Assembly: GCF_001552215.1 (NCBI RefSeq)
Contig: NZ_BCQT01000018.1
Span: forward strand, 1-64,000
Reading direction: 5' to 3'
DNA length: 64,000 nt
Origin: Actinomadura macra NBRC 14102
Lineage (GTDB): Bacteria > Actinomycetota > Actinomycetes > Streptosporangiales > Streptosporangiaceae
Shown here: piece by piece, positions 50,209 through 59,119 of the stretch
Position numbering within the stretch: position 1 is the stretch's first letter
Layout: every line of letters starts with the position of its first letter
Made by a program: the position numbers and the translations under genes
Notes under the pieces: model-generated
Databases searched by the model: none
What the model was told of the DNA's origin: nothing
The model's input: only the letters and a program-made list of their open reading frames with translations

Positions 50209-50810
50209 ATGGCGGTCACGACGCAGGTCGCCACATCACGAAGGTCGAGCCCGATCCCGCAGGTGCTGCTGCTGTGCGCGGGTGCCGTGCTGCTCAACCT
50301 GGCGATGACCGCGGCCGAGGACCACCTGTCCGCGCTCGGGCCGGCGGCGGCCACGCCGAGCGGGCGGGGGGTCGCCCCCTGGCTCGACTGGATACTCAGT
50401 GACACCACCGAGGCGCAGTTCTTCACGGCGTGGCCCGCGGGGGCCGGGCTGCTCGCGGCCGCGGCGGTCGCGCACCTGGCGGCGCGCCGCCGGTGGCGGG
50501 CCCGGGGATTCGACATCGCCTACGGCACCGGGCTGTGGCCCTGGCTGCTGCTCGCGGCCGGCGGCGGGGCGCGGATCGCGCTGACGGCGGGCGCGCTCGG
50601 GACGCTGCTGGCCTTCCTCATCGCCCGCCACCTTCCCTGGATGCCCACCCCACCGCCGGAGCCGCCGTCGGACCGCTGCTGGCGCGGGCCATCGCCGTCC
50701 GGCTGCCCGCCGACTTCCACCCGTTCAGAGGGAGCGTCATGTCGATGACCGTCATCAGCGCGCTGGGGATTCCCGCGCTCAAGCTGCTCGACTCGGCGGG
50801 TCTCGTATGA
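50209..50810 (+). pseudogene. Small membrane protein broken by one base near 50650
   Basis: From ATG 50209 (GGAGG just upstream) the frame encodes about four hydrophobic segments (VLLLCAGAVLLNLAM; WPAGAGLLAAAAVAHLAA; GLWPWLLLAAGGGARIAL; AGALGTLLAFLIARHLPW), then turns to Pro/Ser/Arg nonsense to 50748. The sensible continuation, PTAGAAVGPLLARAIAVRLP to SALGIPALKLLDSAGLV, is in another frame and ends at 50810, overlapping the next ATG (ATGA). One extra C in the CCCC run near 50650 would restore MPTPTAGAAVG. The protein is not recognised; by position it may be a transporter component of the amidohydrolase operon. Confidence 0.65.
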
Positions 50811-52456
50811 CCCGGGAGGAGGGGGCGCACCGGCCGCGGGTCGTGCGGGCGCGTCGCGTCGTCACCATGGACGGCCACGCGTCCGAGGCGAGCGAGACCG
50901 CCGACGCCTTCGCGACGCTGGGCGAGCGTGTGATCGCGGTGGGCGACGCACCCGACCTGCTCGACCGCTTCTCCGGGGCGGACGTGATCGACCTCGGGCA
51001 GGACGTGGTCGTGCCGGGCTTCAACGACGCGCACGCCCACCCGTCGCTGCTGGCCGACGGCGGACTCTACGTCGACCTGGCGCCCACCGTGACCCGCACT
51101 GCCGAGGAGGTGCGGCGGGCGCTGGCCGAGCGCGCCGCCCGCACGCCGGACGGCGCCTGGGTCGTCGGGCACAACTTCGACGTGTCCCGCACCGAGGACG
51201 GCGGCGCGGTCGACCGTGCCCTGCTCGACCGGGTCTCCGCCCGCCACCCGGTGCTGATCATCCACTACTCCTACCACGGTGCGGTGGCCAACTCCGCCGC
51301 CCTCGCCGCCGCCGGCTACGACGAGAACACGCCCGACCCCGTCGGCGGCGAACTGGTGCGCGACGGCGGACGGCTGACCGGCGTGGTCTGGGAGCGCGCC
51401 TGGATGGAGGGCTTCCTCGGGCACGGCGCGCGCCCCGCGCTCGTCCCGGCGCCGACGATCGAGGCGCGCGTGGAGTCGCTGCGCCGGGTCGTGGGGCGGC
51501 TGAACGCCGCGGGCGTCACCTCGATCTGCGACGCCATGGTCCACCCCGCCGACTGGGAGCTGTACCAGTGCGCCCGCGACCTCGATGCGCTCACCGCCCG
51601 CATCGGGATGCTCCTGTGGTACGAGTTCTTCGACGCCGCGCCGCGGCTCGGCCTGCGCACCGGCTTCGGCGACGAGTGGCTGCGTTTCACCGGGGTCAAG
51701 ATGATGACCGATGGCGCGGTCTCCGGCGGCACCTGCCTGTGCTCGCGCCCCTACCGTGGCGCCCAGGGCGAGCCGACCGGCGGCATCCAGGTCATGCCGG
51801 ACGAGGAGATCGCCGACGTCGTCCACCGGGTGCACGCCGCCGGCGGCAGGCTGGCCGTGCACGCGAACGGCGACCTGGCCATCGGCAAGGTCCTGGACGC
51901 GATGGAGGAGGCCGCCGCCGCGGTGCCCGCGCGTCCCGGGCAGGCGCACCGCATCGAGCACTGCTCGGTGGTGGACGCGCGCCTGGTGGAACGCATCCGC
52001 GCACTCGGCGTGGTGCCGGTGCCGTTCGGTGCTTTCGTCCGCTACCACGGGCACAACCTGCTCGACCACTACGGTTCCGAGCGCGCTGCCCGGATCAGCC
52101 CGCACCGCACGTTCCGGGACGCGGGGATCACCGTGGCGGGCTCGTCCGACCACCCCTGCGGGCCGCCGGAACCGCTGTTCGCGCTCCAGTCGATGACCAC
52201 CCGCCGGAGCCTGGACGGTGCCGTGCTGGGCGAGGCGGAGCGGCTGACCCCCTACGAGGCGCTGGAGGTGTACACGGTCGGGTCCGCCGTCGCATCCGGC
52301 GAGGAACGGTTCAAGGGGCGCATCGCTCCCGGGTTCCTGGCCGACTTCACGGTGCTGGCCGAGGACCCGCTGCGTGCCGACCCCGAGGGCCTGGCCGAGA
52401 TCCCCGTCACGAGCACCTGGGTCGGCGGACGCCCCGTCTGGGGCGATCCCGCCTGA
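50807..52456 (+). CDS. YtcJ-type amidohydrolase (metal-dependent, family 3)
   Basis: 549-residue amidohydrolase of the COG1574 (YtcJ/exoenzyme regulatory-like) group that hydrolyses amide or N-formyl bonds. Metal site motifs: FNDAHAHPS (HxH, about 70), HANGDLAIG, HRIEHCS and GSSDHPCGPP; GGIQVMPDEEI and a final FLADFTVLAEDPL are typical. Substrate unknown. ATG 50807 overlaps the preceding stop. With the PucR regulator and the amidase remnant this suggests catabolism of an amide- or ureide-type nitrogen compound. Confidence 0.92.
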   Translation: MTREEGAHRPRVVRARRVVTMDGHASEASETADAFATLGERVIAVGDAPDLLDRFSGADVIDLGQDVVVPGFNDAHAHPSLLADGGLYVDLAPTVTRTAEEVRRALAERAARTPDGAWVVGHNFDVSRTEDGGAVDRALLDRVSARHPVLIIHYSYHGAVANSAALAAAGYDENTPDPVGGELVRDGGRLTGVVWERAWMEGFLGHGARPALVPAPTIEARVESLRRVVGRLNAAGVTSICDAMVHPADWELYQCARDLDALTARIGMLLWYEFFDAAPRLGLRTGFGDEWLRFTGVKMMTDGAVSGGTCLCSRPYRGAQGEPTGGIQVMPDEEIADVVHRVHAAGGRLAVHANGDLAIGKVLDAMEEAAAAVPARPGQAHRIEHCSVVDARLVERIRALGVVPVPFGAFVRYHGHNLLDHYGSERAARISPHRTFRDAGITVAGSSDHPCGPPEPLFALQSMTTRRSLDGAVLGEAERLTPYEALEVYTVGSAVASGEERFKGRIAPGFLADFTVLAEDPLRADPEGLAEIPVTSTWVGGRPVWGDPA

Positions 52457-52483
52457 CGTGATCCCGCCTGACGTGATGGAGCA

Positions 52484-52949
52484 TGACCGACCTCGCGGGC
52501 CTCGCGGGTCCTGGAAGGCGCCGTCGCCACCGCCGACGCCTCCGTCGTGGCCGCGTTGCGGCGGGCCGGCGCGGTCATCGTCGCCTCGACGACCCAGGAC
52601 GAGTTCGCCCTCACCACGCTGGGCCCGGCGCGGAACCCCTTCGACGAGACGCGCACCGCGGGCGGCTCCAGCGGCGGTTCGGCGGCCGCGGTGCGGGCCG
52701 GGATGTGCTTCGCGGCGATCGGCACCGACACCGGCGGCAGCGTCCGGATCCCCGCCGCCTGCTGCGCGGTCGTCGGCCTCAAACCGACCTACGGCCTCCT
52801 GCCGACGGACGGGATCATCCCGCTCGCCTGGTCGCTGGACCATGCCGGGACGATCGGGCGCACCGTCGCCGATGTCGCCGTGGTGGTGGACGCGCTGCTC
52901 AGCGGGGCCGGCCGCCGTCGAGGCCCTGGGACGCCCGCAGGGGGTGTGA
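52484..52949 (+). pseudogene. Amidase-signature enzyme remnant with internal deletions
   Basis: ATG 52484 gives MTDLAGLAG, a normal amidase start, then jumps frame. VLEGAVATADASVVAALRRAG to the core GGSSGGSAAAVRAG, IGTDTGGSVRIPAACC and VVGLKPTYG is readable at 52508-52915, followed in a third frame by AAVEALGRPQGV and TGA at 52947. The catalytic Ser-cisSer pair is present but about 80 N-terminal residues including the catalytic Lys, and most of the C-terminal half, are gone. It looks like a gene with both ends kept and two internal deletions. A CTCGCGGG direct repeat at 52492-52509 marks the first junction. Confidence 0.8.
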
Positions 52950-52979
52950 GGCCGCGGATCCGGCCCTCACACCCCCTGC
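52937..52979. terminator. Strong bidirectional hairpin
   Basis: Perfect 15-bp stem GCAGGGGGTGTGAGG (52937-52951) with its complement at 52965-52979 and a 13-nt loop. It overlaps the amidase remnant stop and lies 24 bp from the stop of the convergent esterase. Confidence 0.8.
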
Positions 52980-53002
52980 CCGGGCCTACCGGGTGTCCGG
53001 GC

Positions 53003-54625
53003 CTATCGGGTGAAGGGTGCGAGCCGGTTCCAGAAGTCGCAGTTGTGCTGCCGGGAAACGTCGAAGTTCATCCGGCTGTCGCCGGCGGACTGCAACGACA
53101 TCAGATTCTCGTCGTCGGACGAGAACCGGGTCCATCGCGGGGTGCCGTTCACGGTGGGGTCACCGGTGCGGGCGAAACCCGACCATTGCGCGGTGAGCTG
53201 CTCCAGGAACGGCTTCTGGTTGGGATTCAGCGTGGTGTGGCCCGGGAAGGTGCCGTGGAACAGGTAGCTGAACTCGCCGACATGGAAGGCGCCGGCCGGC
53301 TTCGTCGAGTCGATGAAGGGCAGCGGCGGCGGGTTCGTGTCGTCGAACTGGTAGGCGAAGACCGGAACGTGCTTGGCCAGCCGGCGGTCGTTGAGCAGCG
53401 CCGGGCAGACGGAGTTGGCGTCGGCGAGGATGGTCCGTGAGGCGATATAGGCCGCGGGCTCGGGGAAGCGGACCAGCGGGTAGCGCTTGAAGACCTCGGG
53501 CGCGTGCGTCCCGTACTGGCGGCGGACCAGTTCCTCGTACGCCGCCGGCGTCTCGGCCGGGAGCGTCTGCGTCTCGTCCCTCGCCACACCGTGGATGACC
53601 GAGACCTTGTTGAACTTGCCGGTGGCGAACGCCTCGCCCGGCGACATGGTCAGGGTCTTACCGTCGACGATGGGCGCGATCGTGCCGTTGTCCGGCCCGA
53701 GCCCGTTGCCCGCCTTGTCCAGCAGGGTCTGCACCGGCACGTTGCGCAGGCAGGCGGCGACGTCCGCCGACCCGGCGCACCCGACCGCCGCGGCGAAGCG
53801 GGCTCCCGCGCGTTGCGCCTCGGACTGCGAGGGCAGTGTGGTCGCGCAGTCCTGCGCCTGCCATGTCGTGTTGACGCCGCGCAGCGAGCTGTACTCGCCG
53901 CTCTCGATGATCCCCTTCTGGAACAGCCCGCGTGCGGTGGGGGACGCCATATTGGCGCACACGCTGGACCCCCCGGCGGACGGGCCGAAGATGGTGACGT
54001 TACGTGGGTCGCCGCCGAACCGGGCGATGTTGCGCTGGACCCAGCCGAGCGCGGCCTGCTGGTCCTGGAGCCCGTAGTTTCCGGCGTTCACGCCGAGGGA
54101 CTCGTGGGACAGGAAGCCCACGATGCCCAGCCGGTATCCGACCTCCACGTGGATGACCTGTCCGGCCTTGGCGAGACGGGTGCCGTCGGAGGCCGTCCCG
54201 AGCCGGAACCCGCCGCCGTGCAGCTGCACCATGACCGGCAGCGTCTTGCCCCCGGCGCCGGCGGGTACGCGGACGTTCACCTTCAGACAGTCCTCGTTGG
54301 TGGAGCCGGGCCTGAAGTCGCCCGGCTGCGGGCAGGCGCTGCCCGGCTCGGTCGCCTGGAGCGGCGAGGTCCAGCCGGGATGCCGTGCCGGCGGCTTCCA
54401 CCGCAGGCCCGCGACCGGCGGGGCGGCGTACGGGATCCCCAGCCAGTTCGTGATGTTGTCGCCGGTGGTCCCGCAGACCGGCCCGCTGTCGGTCTGCACG
54501 AGGGTGCCGTCCGAGCATGCCGGCGCGGCGGCCGTGGGCGCCGCCGTCGCCGCGCGCGCCGCCGTCATTCCGGTGGCGGCGACGGCGATGGACAAAATCA
54601 ACTTCAGGGCGGTACTGGACCTCAT
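53003..54625 (-). CDS. Secreted type-B carboxylesterase
   Basis: 540-residue alpha/beta hydrolase of the carboxylesterase/lipase family with a signal peptide (LKLILSIAVAATGMTAARAATA). Conserved features: oxyanion region QLHGGGFRLG, EDCLKVNVRVP, nucleophile motif GPSAGGS (family norm GESAGG), YGLQDQQAALGWVQRNIARFGGDP and a His in AFHVGEFSYLF. It hydrolyses ester bonds outside the cell; substrate not predictable. GGAGG lies about 7 nt before ATG 54625; an in-frame start at 54676 lacks one. Transcribed toward the strong hairpin at 52937-52979. Confidence 0.92.
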   Translation of the reverse strand: MRSSTALKLILSIAVAATGMTAARAATAAPTAAAPACSDGTLVQTDSGPVCGTTGDNITNWLGIPYAAPPVAGLRWKPPARHPGWTSPLQATEPGSACPQPGDFRPGSTNEDCLKVNVRVPAGAGGKTLPVMVQLHGGGFRLGTASDGTRLAKAGQVIHVEVGYRLGIVGFLSHESLGVNAGNYGLQDQQAALGWVQRNIARFGGDPRNVTIFGPSAGGSSVCANMASPTARGLFQKGIIESGEYSSLRGVNTTWQAQDCATTLPSQSEAQRAGARFAAAVGCAGSADVAACLRNVPVQTLLDKAGNGLGPDNGTIAPIVDGKTLTMSPGEAFATGKFNKVSVIHGVARDETQTLPAETPAAYEELVRRQYGTHAPEVFKRYPLVRFPEPAAYIASRTILADANSVCPALLNDRRLAKHVPVFAYQFDDTNPPPLPFIDSTKPAGAFHVGEFSYLFHGTFPGHTTLNPNQKPFLEQLTAQWSGFARTGDPTVNGTPRWTRFSSDDENLMSLQSAGDSRMNFDVSRQHNCDFWNRLAPFTR

Positions 54626-55136
54626 CGTGGTCCTCCGGGTCGACACCATGTGGATATGTCTGGCTGCCCCGATCATTGCATTACCGCCAGGACGGTTGAA
54701 ATATTGAATGAATAATTTGCGCGCGTATGTTTCCGTGTCAACCTCTGGGCGGCCGGAATGGCCCCGTGCACAGCGCCGATACAGGTATACAGTAAGGCGC
54801 GTCCCGACTACTCACTGGCATGGCGACGGTGCGAACCGGTAGGCATCAGAGGGTTCGCCTGTGCGTTTAGGGAGCGCCGGTCATTACGCGCCCGTCCGCT
54901 TCCTCTACCCATTAACTTCGCAGTCTAATTGTGCGAGCGCGCACGCCGCCGGTCCCCGCCCCCGGATTCGGGCCGTCCCGGTGGCGGGCTGTTGACGATC
55001 TTTGTCGGTTGCTACCTGGTGGAGGACCGCGGCGTGTCGCATCATCAGGTGGGTGTCCGGGACGGCTCTGGCCGGGGGAGTCGCGTACGCGGCACGCGGG
55101 ACCGATGTCGGGTCGTCGAAGCGGAGGAGACCGTCC
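54626..55136. other. Divergent intergenic region between esterase and hydroxylase
   Basis: About 510 bp with no convincing gene. 54690-54800 is AT-richer and should hold the esterase promoter. The hydroxylase frame stays open up to 55002 but without coding character before 55137. A small GTGCG/CGCAC hairpin lies near 54930-54945. Confidence 0.5.
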
Positions 55137-56315
55137 ATGCCGAGCGTGCGCGAGAGCAGCGAGGTCGTCGTCATCGGAGCGGGCCCGGCCGGGCTGACCT
55201 TGGCCAACCTGCTGCGGCGCGCCGGAGTGCAGTGCGTGGTCCTGGAGCGGCAGAGCCGATCGTACGTGCAACGGCGGCAGCGCGCCGGTGTGCTCGACCA
55301 CGCCGGGACGCGCATCTTCGAGGAGGCGGGGCTCGCCGAAGTCCTGGCCGGCATGCCCGGTGACAGCACCCTGGAGATCCGCGTGGACGGACGGCCGCGC
55401 TTTCTCGACGTTCCCGCGCTGTCGGACGGCCGGACGGGCCGGATCGTCCCGCAGCAGGTGCTGGTCGGACGTCTCATCGCCACGTTCCTGGAGGGCGGGG
55501 GAGACCTGCGCTTCGACGCCGCGGAGGTGACCCCGCACGACCTCGACGGCGATGAGCCGAGGGTCACCTACCGGGACGCGGACGGGGCCGTCCACGAGAT
55601 CGCCTGCGCGTACGTCGCGGGATGCGACGGCCACCACGGAGTCAGCCGCGCCTCGGTGTCCGCCGACGCCCTGACCACCTACTCCTACGACCACGGGATC
55701 GGCTGGTTGACCGTCCTCGCGGACGTCCCGCCGCCCCGCAACCCGCTCTTCGCGATCACCTCGCACGGGTTCGCGGCGCAGTTCCCGCGCGGTCCGAAGG
55801 CCAGCCGCTTCTACCTCGAATGCGCGCCGGACGACACGTTGGACGACTGGAGCGACGAGCGGATCTGGGCCCAGTTGCGGCTCCGCCTCGGCGACGAGGA
55901 CCTGCCCGCCGGCCCGATCACCGAGAAGGCCATCGTGGAGATGCGCAGCTTCGTCGTCGACCCGATGCGGTACGGCAGGCTCCTGCTGGCCGGCGACGCC
56001 GCGCACATCGTCACCCCGATGGGGGGCAAGGGGATGAACCTCGCGATCGGGGACGCGGACGTGCTCGCCCGGGCGCTGCGCGCGACCCTACGCGACGGCG
56101 ACGGCGAGCCGCTCGACGCCTACTCCGCGACCTGCCTCGAACGGGTGTGGAACTACCAGGAGTACTCCTGCTGGATGACGGAGATGGTCCACGAGGCGGG
56201 GGACGCCACGCTGGCCGGTACGTTCCGCCGCGGGCTCGCGCGGGCCCGTCTGGACCGGCTGTTCACCTCCGAACCCGCGGCCCGTGCGTTCGCCGACCTG
56301 ATGGCGGGCGGCTGA
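55137..56315 (+). CDS. PobA-like FAD-dependent aromatic hydroxylase
   Basis: 392-residue group A flavoprotein hydroxylase close in length and layout to 4-hydroxybenzoate 3-monooxygenase (394 aa). FAD site GAGPAGLTLANLLRRAG (residues 13-30) with VLERQS, the RRQRAGVL segment matching R42-x-R44, the CDGHHGVSR motif and the second FAD motif LAGDAAHIVTPMGGKG. By eye the PobA substrate residues Arg214 and Arg220 are kept, but Tyr201 is Phe, Ser212 is Phe and the C-terminal Tyr385 is missing, so the substrate may differ from 4-hydroxybenzoate. GGAGGAG lies 7 nt before ATG 55137. It is not in an operon with neighbours. Confidence 0.85.
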   Translation: MPSVRESSEVVVIGAGPAGLTLANLLRRAGVQCVVLERQSRSYVQRRQRAGVLDHAGTRIFEEAGLAEVLAGMPGDSTLEIRVDGRPRFLDVPALSDGRTGRIVPQQVLVGRLIATFLEGGGDLRFDAAEVTPHDLDGDEPRVTYRDADGAVHEIACAYVAGCDGHHGVSRASVSADALTTYSYDHGIGWLTVLADVPPPRNPLFAITSHGFAAQFPRGPKASRFYLECAPDDTLDDWSDERIWAQLRLRLGDEDLPAGPITEKAIVEMRSFVVDPMRYGRLLLAGDAAHIVTPMGGKGMNLAIGDADVLARALRATLRDGDGEPLDAYSATCLERVWNYQEYSCWMTEMVHEAGDATLAGTFRRGLARARLDRLFTSEPAARAFADLMAGG

Positions 56316-56346
56316 ACCCGCGGGAGGTCCGGCAACCGTCGACGAT

Positions 56347-56388
56347 CCCGGCCCGCACGGCCCGCACGGCCCGCATCCCCCGCACGGC
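56347..56388 (+). repeat. Short tandem repeat of GCCCGCACG units
   Basis: Two exact 9-mers followed by two imperfect copies lie in the gap between the hydroxylase and the convergent fusion gene. A small CAGGTC/GACCTG hairpin overlaps the stop codon at 56392. Possible termination region. Confidence 0.5.
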
Positions 56389-56391
56389 AGG

Positions 56392-58224
56392 TCAGGCCGA
56401 CCTGGCCTGGCAGGGCGGGGAGAGCAGCGAGGCCGCGGACAGGCAGGGGATGAACCCCGCCTGTTCCAGCAGCCTCCTCGCCGAATCGCCGACCACATAG
56501 GTGAGGAACGCCGCGGCCGGGCTGTGGTTCGGGGGCAGCCCGTAGGTGTAGAAGATCTCGGGAGCGACGAACGGGTAGCGGTTCTCCACCGAGGAGATTC
56601 CCGCCCTCCTCCCGTCGAGCGTGAGGATGCGCAGGTTCGGATAGCGTCGGAGGTTCGTCGCGGCGTGCAGTTCGGCGTAGCCGATCGCACCGGGGGTCTG
56701 GTCGACCGTGCCGAGCACCTGCGCCTGGCTGCTGCGCTCGCAGCGGACGATGCGGGCGGCGGCGCGGATCGCGTCCTTGCGCTGGCAGTCCCGCGACGAC
56801 AGCTCCGGCTCGGGCTCGTTGAGCACCTGCTCCTCGAAGATCGTCCGGGTGCCCGAGCCCTCGGTCCGGCTGACCATCCGGATCGGCACGTCGGCGCCGC
56901 CCCGGAACTGGTTCCAGTTCGTGGGCGCTCCCTTCTGGGAGTAGATGGTGCGCAGTTGCTGGACGGTCAGCCCGGTGAGCTTCGTGTCCTTGTGGACGAC
57001 GACGGCGAACGCCGTCAGCGCGATCGGGAAACCCCGGAAACCCCGGAGCCTGATCTCGTCCGAGTCGGCCGCGAGGTGGCCGTCGTGCATCGCGATCGTC
57101 GAGGCCGCGTTACCGAGGGTGAGAGCCCGGACCCCCTCGTTGGAGCCGATGGGCAGCACCTCGATGGTCGCGCCCTTGCAGCGGGACTCATAGCCCCGCC
57201 GGATGGCGTTGGCCGTCCGCTCGAACGCGGTGGAGCCGATGAGGCGGAGCCTGCCGTGGAAGCACGAGGGGTCGCCCGCCGAGGCGCCGTCACCGCCGGC
57301 GACCCTGCCCACTCCGACGCCGCCGGCGAACAGCAGCACGGCGATCGCCGCCGCCGTCCCCCGCCGGCCGCGCGGTTTCCACTGTTTCCCCGTTGGCGGA
57401 GCGGCCGCGGGCATCGGCGGTTCCGCGGGCTCCCGGCTCTCGGCCGCCGCCAGGCGCTCGCGCAGATCCTCCACCTCGGCCGCGGAGTCGGCGAGCCGCA
57501 GCCGCAGCTTGGCCGCCTCGGCGCGGGCCTGGGCCAGGTCGTCGGGCGGGGCGACGTGCCGGAGCCGCTCGTACGCCTCGACCCAACGCGTGACCTCAGC
57601 CTCGGGCAGCCCGCAGGCCACCGCGAAGTAGCCGACTCTGACGCGCTCCCGGTCACTGGTCGTCCGCCAGCGGTCCTTCTGGAGCATCGCGCTGATCGTG
57701 GCGTCGGGCAGCGTGCCCCACGAACGCCTCTCGATCTCCGACTGCCGGGGCGAGCCCGCCCAGCCCTTCAGCTTGGCCAGCAGGCGGTAGAAGTCCCGGA
57801 TATCGGCCGCCGCCGACGGGTCGGGGAGTTCGCGCTCGGCCGCGAACCCCGGCAGGGTCCATGGTTCGAACGTCACGGGATGGCGCGAGGTCAGCCGCCG
57901 CCACGGCACCTTCGCCTGGTAGGTCTCGACTATCTTCGTGGGCTTGCCGTTCCTGTTCCGCTCGAACGCCGCGCACAGGTCGCCGCCCCGCTCGTCCCAC
58001 AGCGCCTGCTCGGCCGCCACCCACCGCTCGCGCACCGCCGCCGACTCGCCGCCGCCGACACCCGCCGCGGCCAGGCACGCGCTGACGACCTCCCAGGACA
58101 GCAGTTCCCCGTCCCCGGCCAGTAACGCCCGGACGGTCACCTCCCGCAAGCCCGTGCGCTTCGCCAGCACGGCCGGCTCGTCCCCGCCCAGATGAACGGC
58201 CAGCTCACGGGTGAATTCCGCCAT
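56392..58224 (-). CDS. HTH - transmembrane - PstS-like phosphate-binding fusion protein
   Basis: 610-residue, apparently one-span membrane protein. Cytoplasmic N-terminal part (1-280) begins with an HTH-like region (ELAVHLGGDEPAVLAKRTGLREVTVRALLAGDG) and ends in a coiled-coil-like segment (AEAAKLRLRLADSAAEVEDLRERLAAAES). A TM helix (about 325-345: TAAAIAVLLFAGGVGVG) follows. The C-terminal half is a PstS-type solute-binding domain (RLIGSTAFERTANAIRRGY, IGSNEGVRALTLG, SRTEGSGTRTIFEEQVL, TPGAIGYAELHAA). It may couple extracellular phosphate or another oxyanion to DNA binding or protein signalling. ATG 58224 is chosen because the HTH begins there; ATG 58311 is an alternative. No pst transporter genes adjoin. 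Confidence 0.85.
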   Translation of the reverse strand: MAEFTRELAVHLGGDEPAVLAKRTGLREVTVRALLAGDGELLSWEVVSACLAAAGVGGGESAAVRERWVAAEQALWDERGGDLCAAFERNRNGKPTKIVETYQAKVPWRRLTSRHPVTFEPWTLPGFAAERELPDPSAAADIRDFYRLLAKLKGWAGSPRQSEIERRSWGTLPDATISAMLQKDRWRTTSDRERVRVGYFAVACGLPEAEVTRWVEAYERLRHVAPPDDLAQARAEAAKLRLRLADSAAEVEDLRERLAAAESREPAEPPMPAAAPPTGKQWKPRGRRGTAAAIAVLLFAGGVGVGRVAGGDGASAGDPSCFHGRLRLIGSTAFERTANAIRRGYESRCKGATIEVLPIGSNEGVRALTLGNAASTIAMHDGHLAADSDEIRLRGFRGFPIALTAFAVVVHKDTKLTGLTVQQLRTIYSQKGAPTNWNQFRGGADVPIRMVSRTEGSGTRTIFEEQVLNEPEPELSSRDCQRKDAIRAAARIVRCERSSQAQVLGTVDQTPGAIGYAELHAATNLRRYPNLRILTLDGRRAGISSVENRYPFVAPEIFYTYGLPPNHSPAAAFLTYVVGDSARRLLEQAGFIPCLSAASLLSPPCQARSA

Positions 58225-58391
58225 CCGGCCGAGATAGGAGTTCAACGCCCGCTCCGTCCGTCTCCCGTATCCCCCCGTCCGGGCGCCTACCCTGGGGGGA
58301 CGATCCAGCATGGGGGCGGAACCGGTGCGACCTCCGCGAGTTGGTCGAAAGTTCGTGTTCTAGTGCCCATCTGTACGATCGGCCGTCCCGT

Positions 58392-58460
58392 CCAGGACGC
58401 TTCCAGGAACGCCCCGAACCTTCCTGGAAGGCACCAGGAAGCGCCGGAGGCGACCAGGAC
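58392..58460. repeat. Cluster of CCAGGA boxes with inverted copy
   Basis: CCAGGAC (58392), CCAGGAA (58403), TTCCTGG (58421), CCAGGAA (58434) and CCAGGAC (58454) within 70 bp. CTTCCAGGAA (58400-58409) and TTCCTGGAAG (58421-58430) form a perfect 10+10 bp inverted repeat with an 11-nt spacer. The cluster lies in the divergent promoter region of the fusion gene and the DUF5519 gene and looks like a multi-site operator. Confidence 0.55.
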
Positions 58461-58507
58461 ACCCGCCGACCGATCACGCGAGCCGGGATTCCACCACGCT
58501 GGGGACC

Positions 58508-59002
58508 ATGAGCCGAGGACGCAGCCGCCGCTCCGTTTCTTACGCTGACCTTGCGATCGACCGATTCCGAAATTGGCCGCTGAAGGCATGCCGGGCAGCC
58601 TGCCCGCCCGGCCGTGCCCTGGCCCTACCCGGCCTACAGATCGTCCACTTCCATCAGGGCGACGTGGCCGAAGTATTCCTCACGCAGGACGTCATCTGCC
58701 GTCTCACCGCGACCCTCAGCACGTCCGGCCGTATCGAATTCTTCCCCGACATCGGCTGGGTCCAGGTCTACCTGGACACCGATGGCGACCTCTTCCTGCT
58801 GCAATCCTTGGTCAGCCTGGCCATTCAGGCGAACGACCCCGTCAACTGGCCGTCCCGCCGTCCGACGGCGGACTGCCCGCACGCGACCCCGAATCCCGGA
58901 CGGGCCTCGGGAGCGCCCGGCCCGGACCATCCCGCACGTCCGCTGATCGCCACCATCGCACAGCAGACCGCCGCCAGAGCCGCCTTCCTCCTCGGTCGCT
59001 GA
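58508..59002 (+). CDS. DUF5519 ('luciferase domain') family protein
   Basis: 164 residues. The core PGRALALPGLQIVHFHQGDVAEVFLTQDVICRL, then SGRIEFFPDIGWVQVYLDTDGDLFLLQSLVSLAIQAN (positions 33-113), follows the pattern of the DUF5519/luciferase-domain family: a GDVAEV strand, helix, DW-V-V strand and a final L..L...AI.AN helix. Biochemical role in bacteria unknown. The C-terminal 45 residues are Pro/Ala-rich. ATG 58508 has a weak GGGGA site. Control may come from the CCAGGA boxes immediately upstream. Confidence 0.72.
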   Translation: MSRGRSRRSVSYADLAIDRFRNWPLKACRAACPPGRALALPGLQIVHFHQGDVAEVFLTQDVICRLTATLSTSGRIEFFPDIGWVQVYLDTDGDLFLLQSLVSLAIQANDPVNWPSRRPTADCPHATPNPGRASGAPGPDHPARPLIATIAQQTAARAAFLLGR

Positions 59003-59119
59003 CCCGCTCGTCGCCGTTCTCACGTCGCGGCGACGAAACCGCCACGGGACTACTGATCGGCAGTGATCGCTGCTAGTTGTTGAAGGGCGTGGTTTCCTGG
59101 CGAGGACGAGGACGAAGCG

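Noticed and set aside
53504..54715. Long plus-strand frame opposite the carboxylesterase
   Set aside because: Shadow frame; the minus strand has signal peptide, oxyanion and nucleophile motifs.
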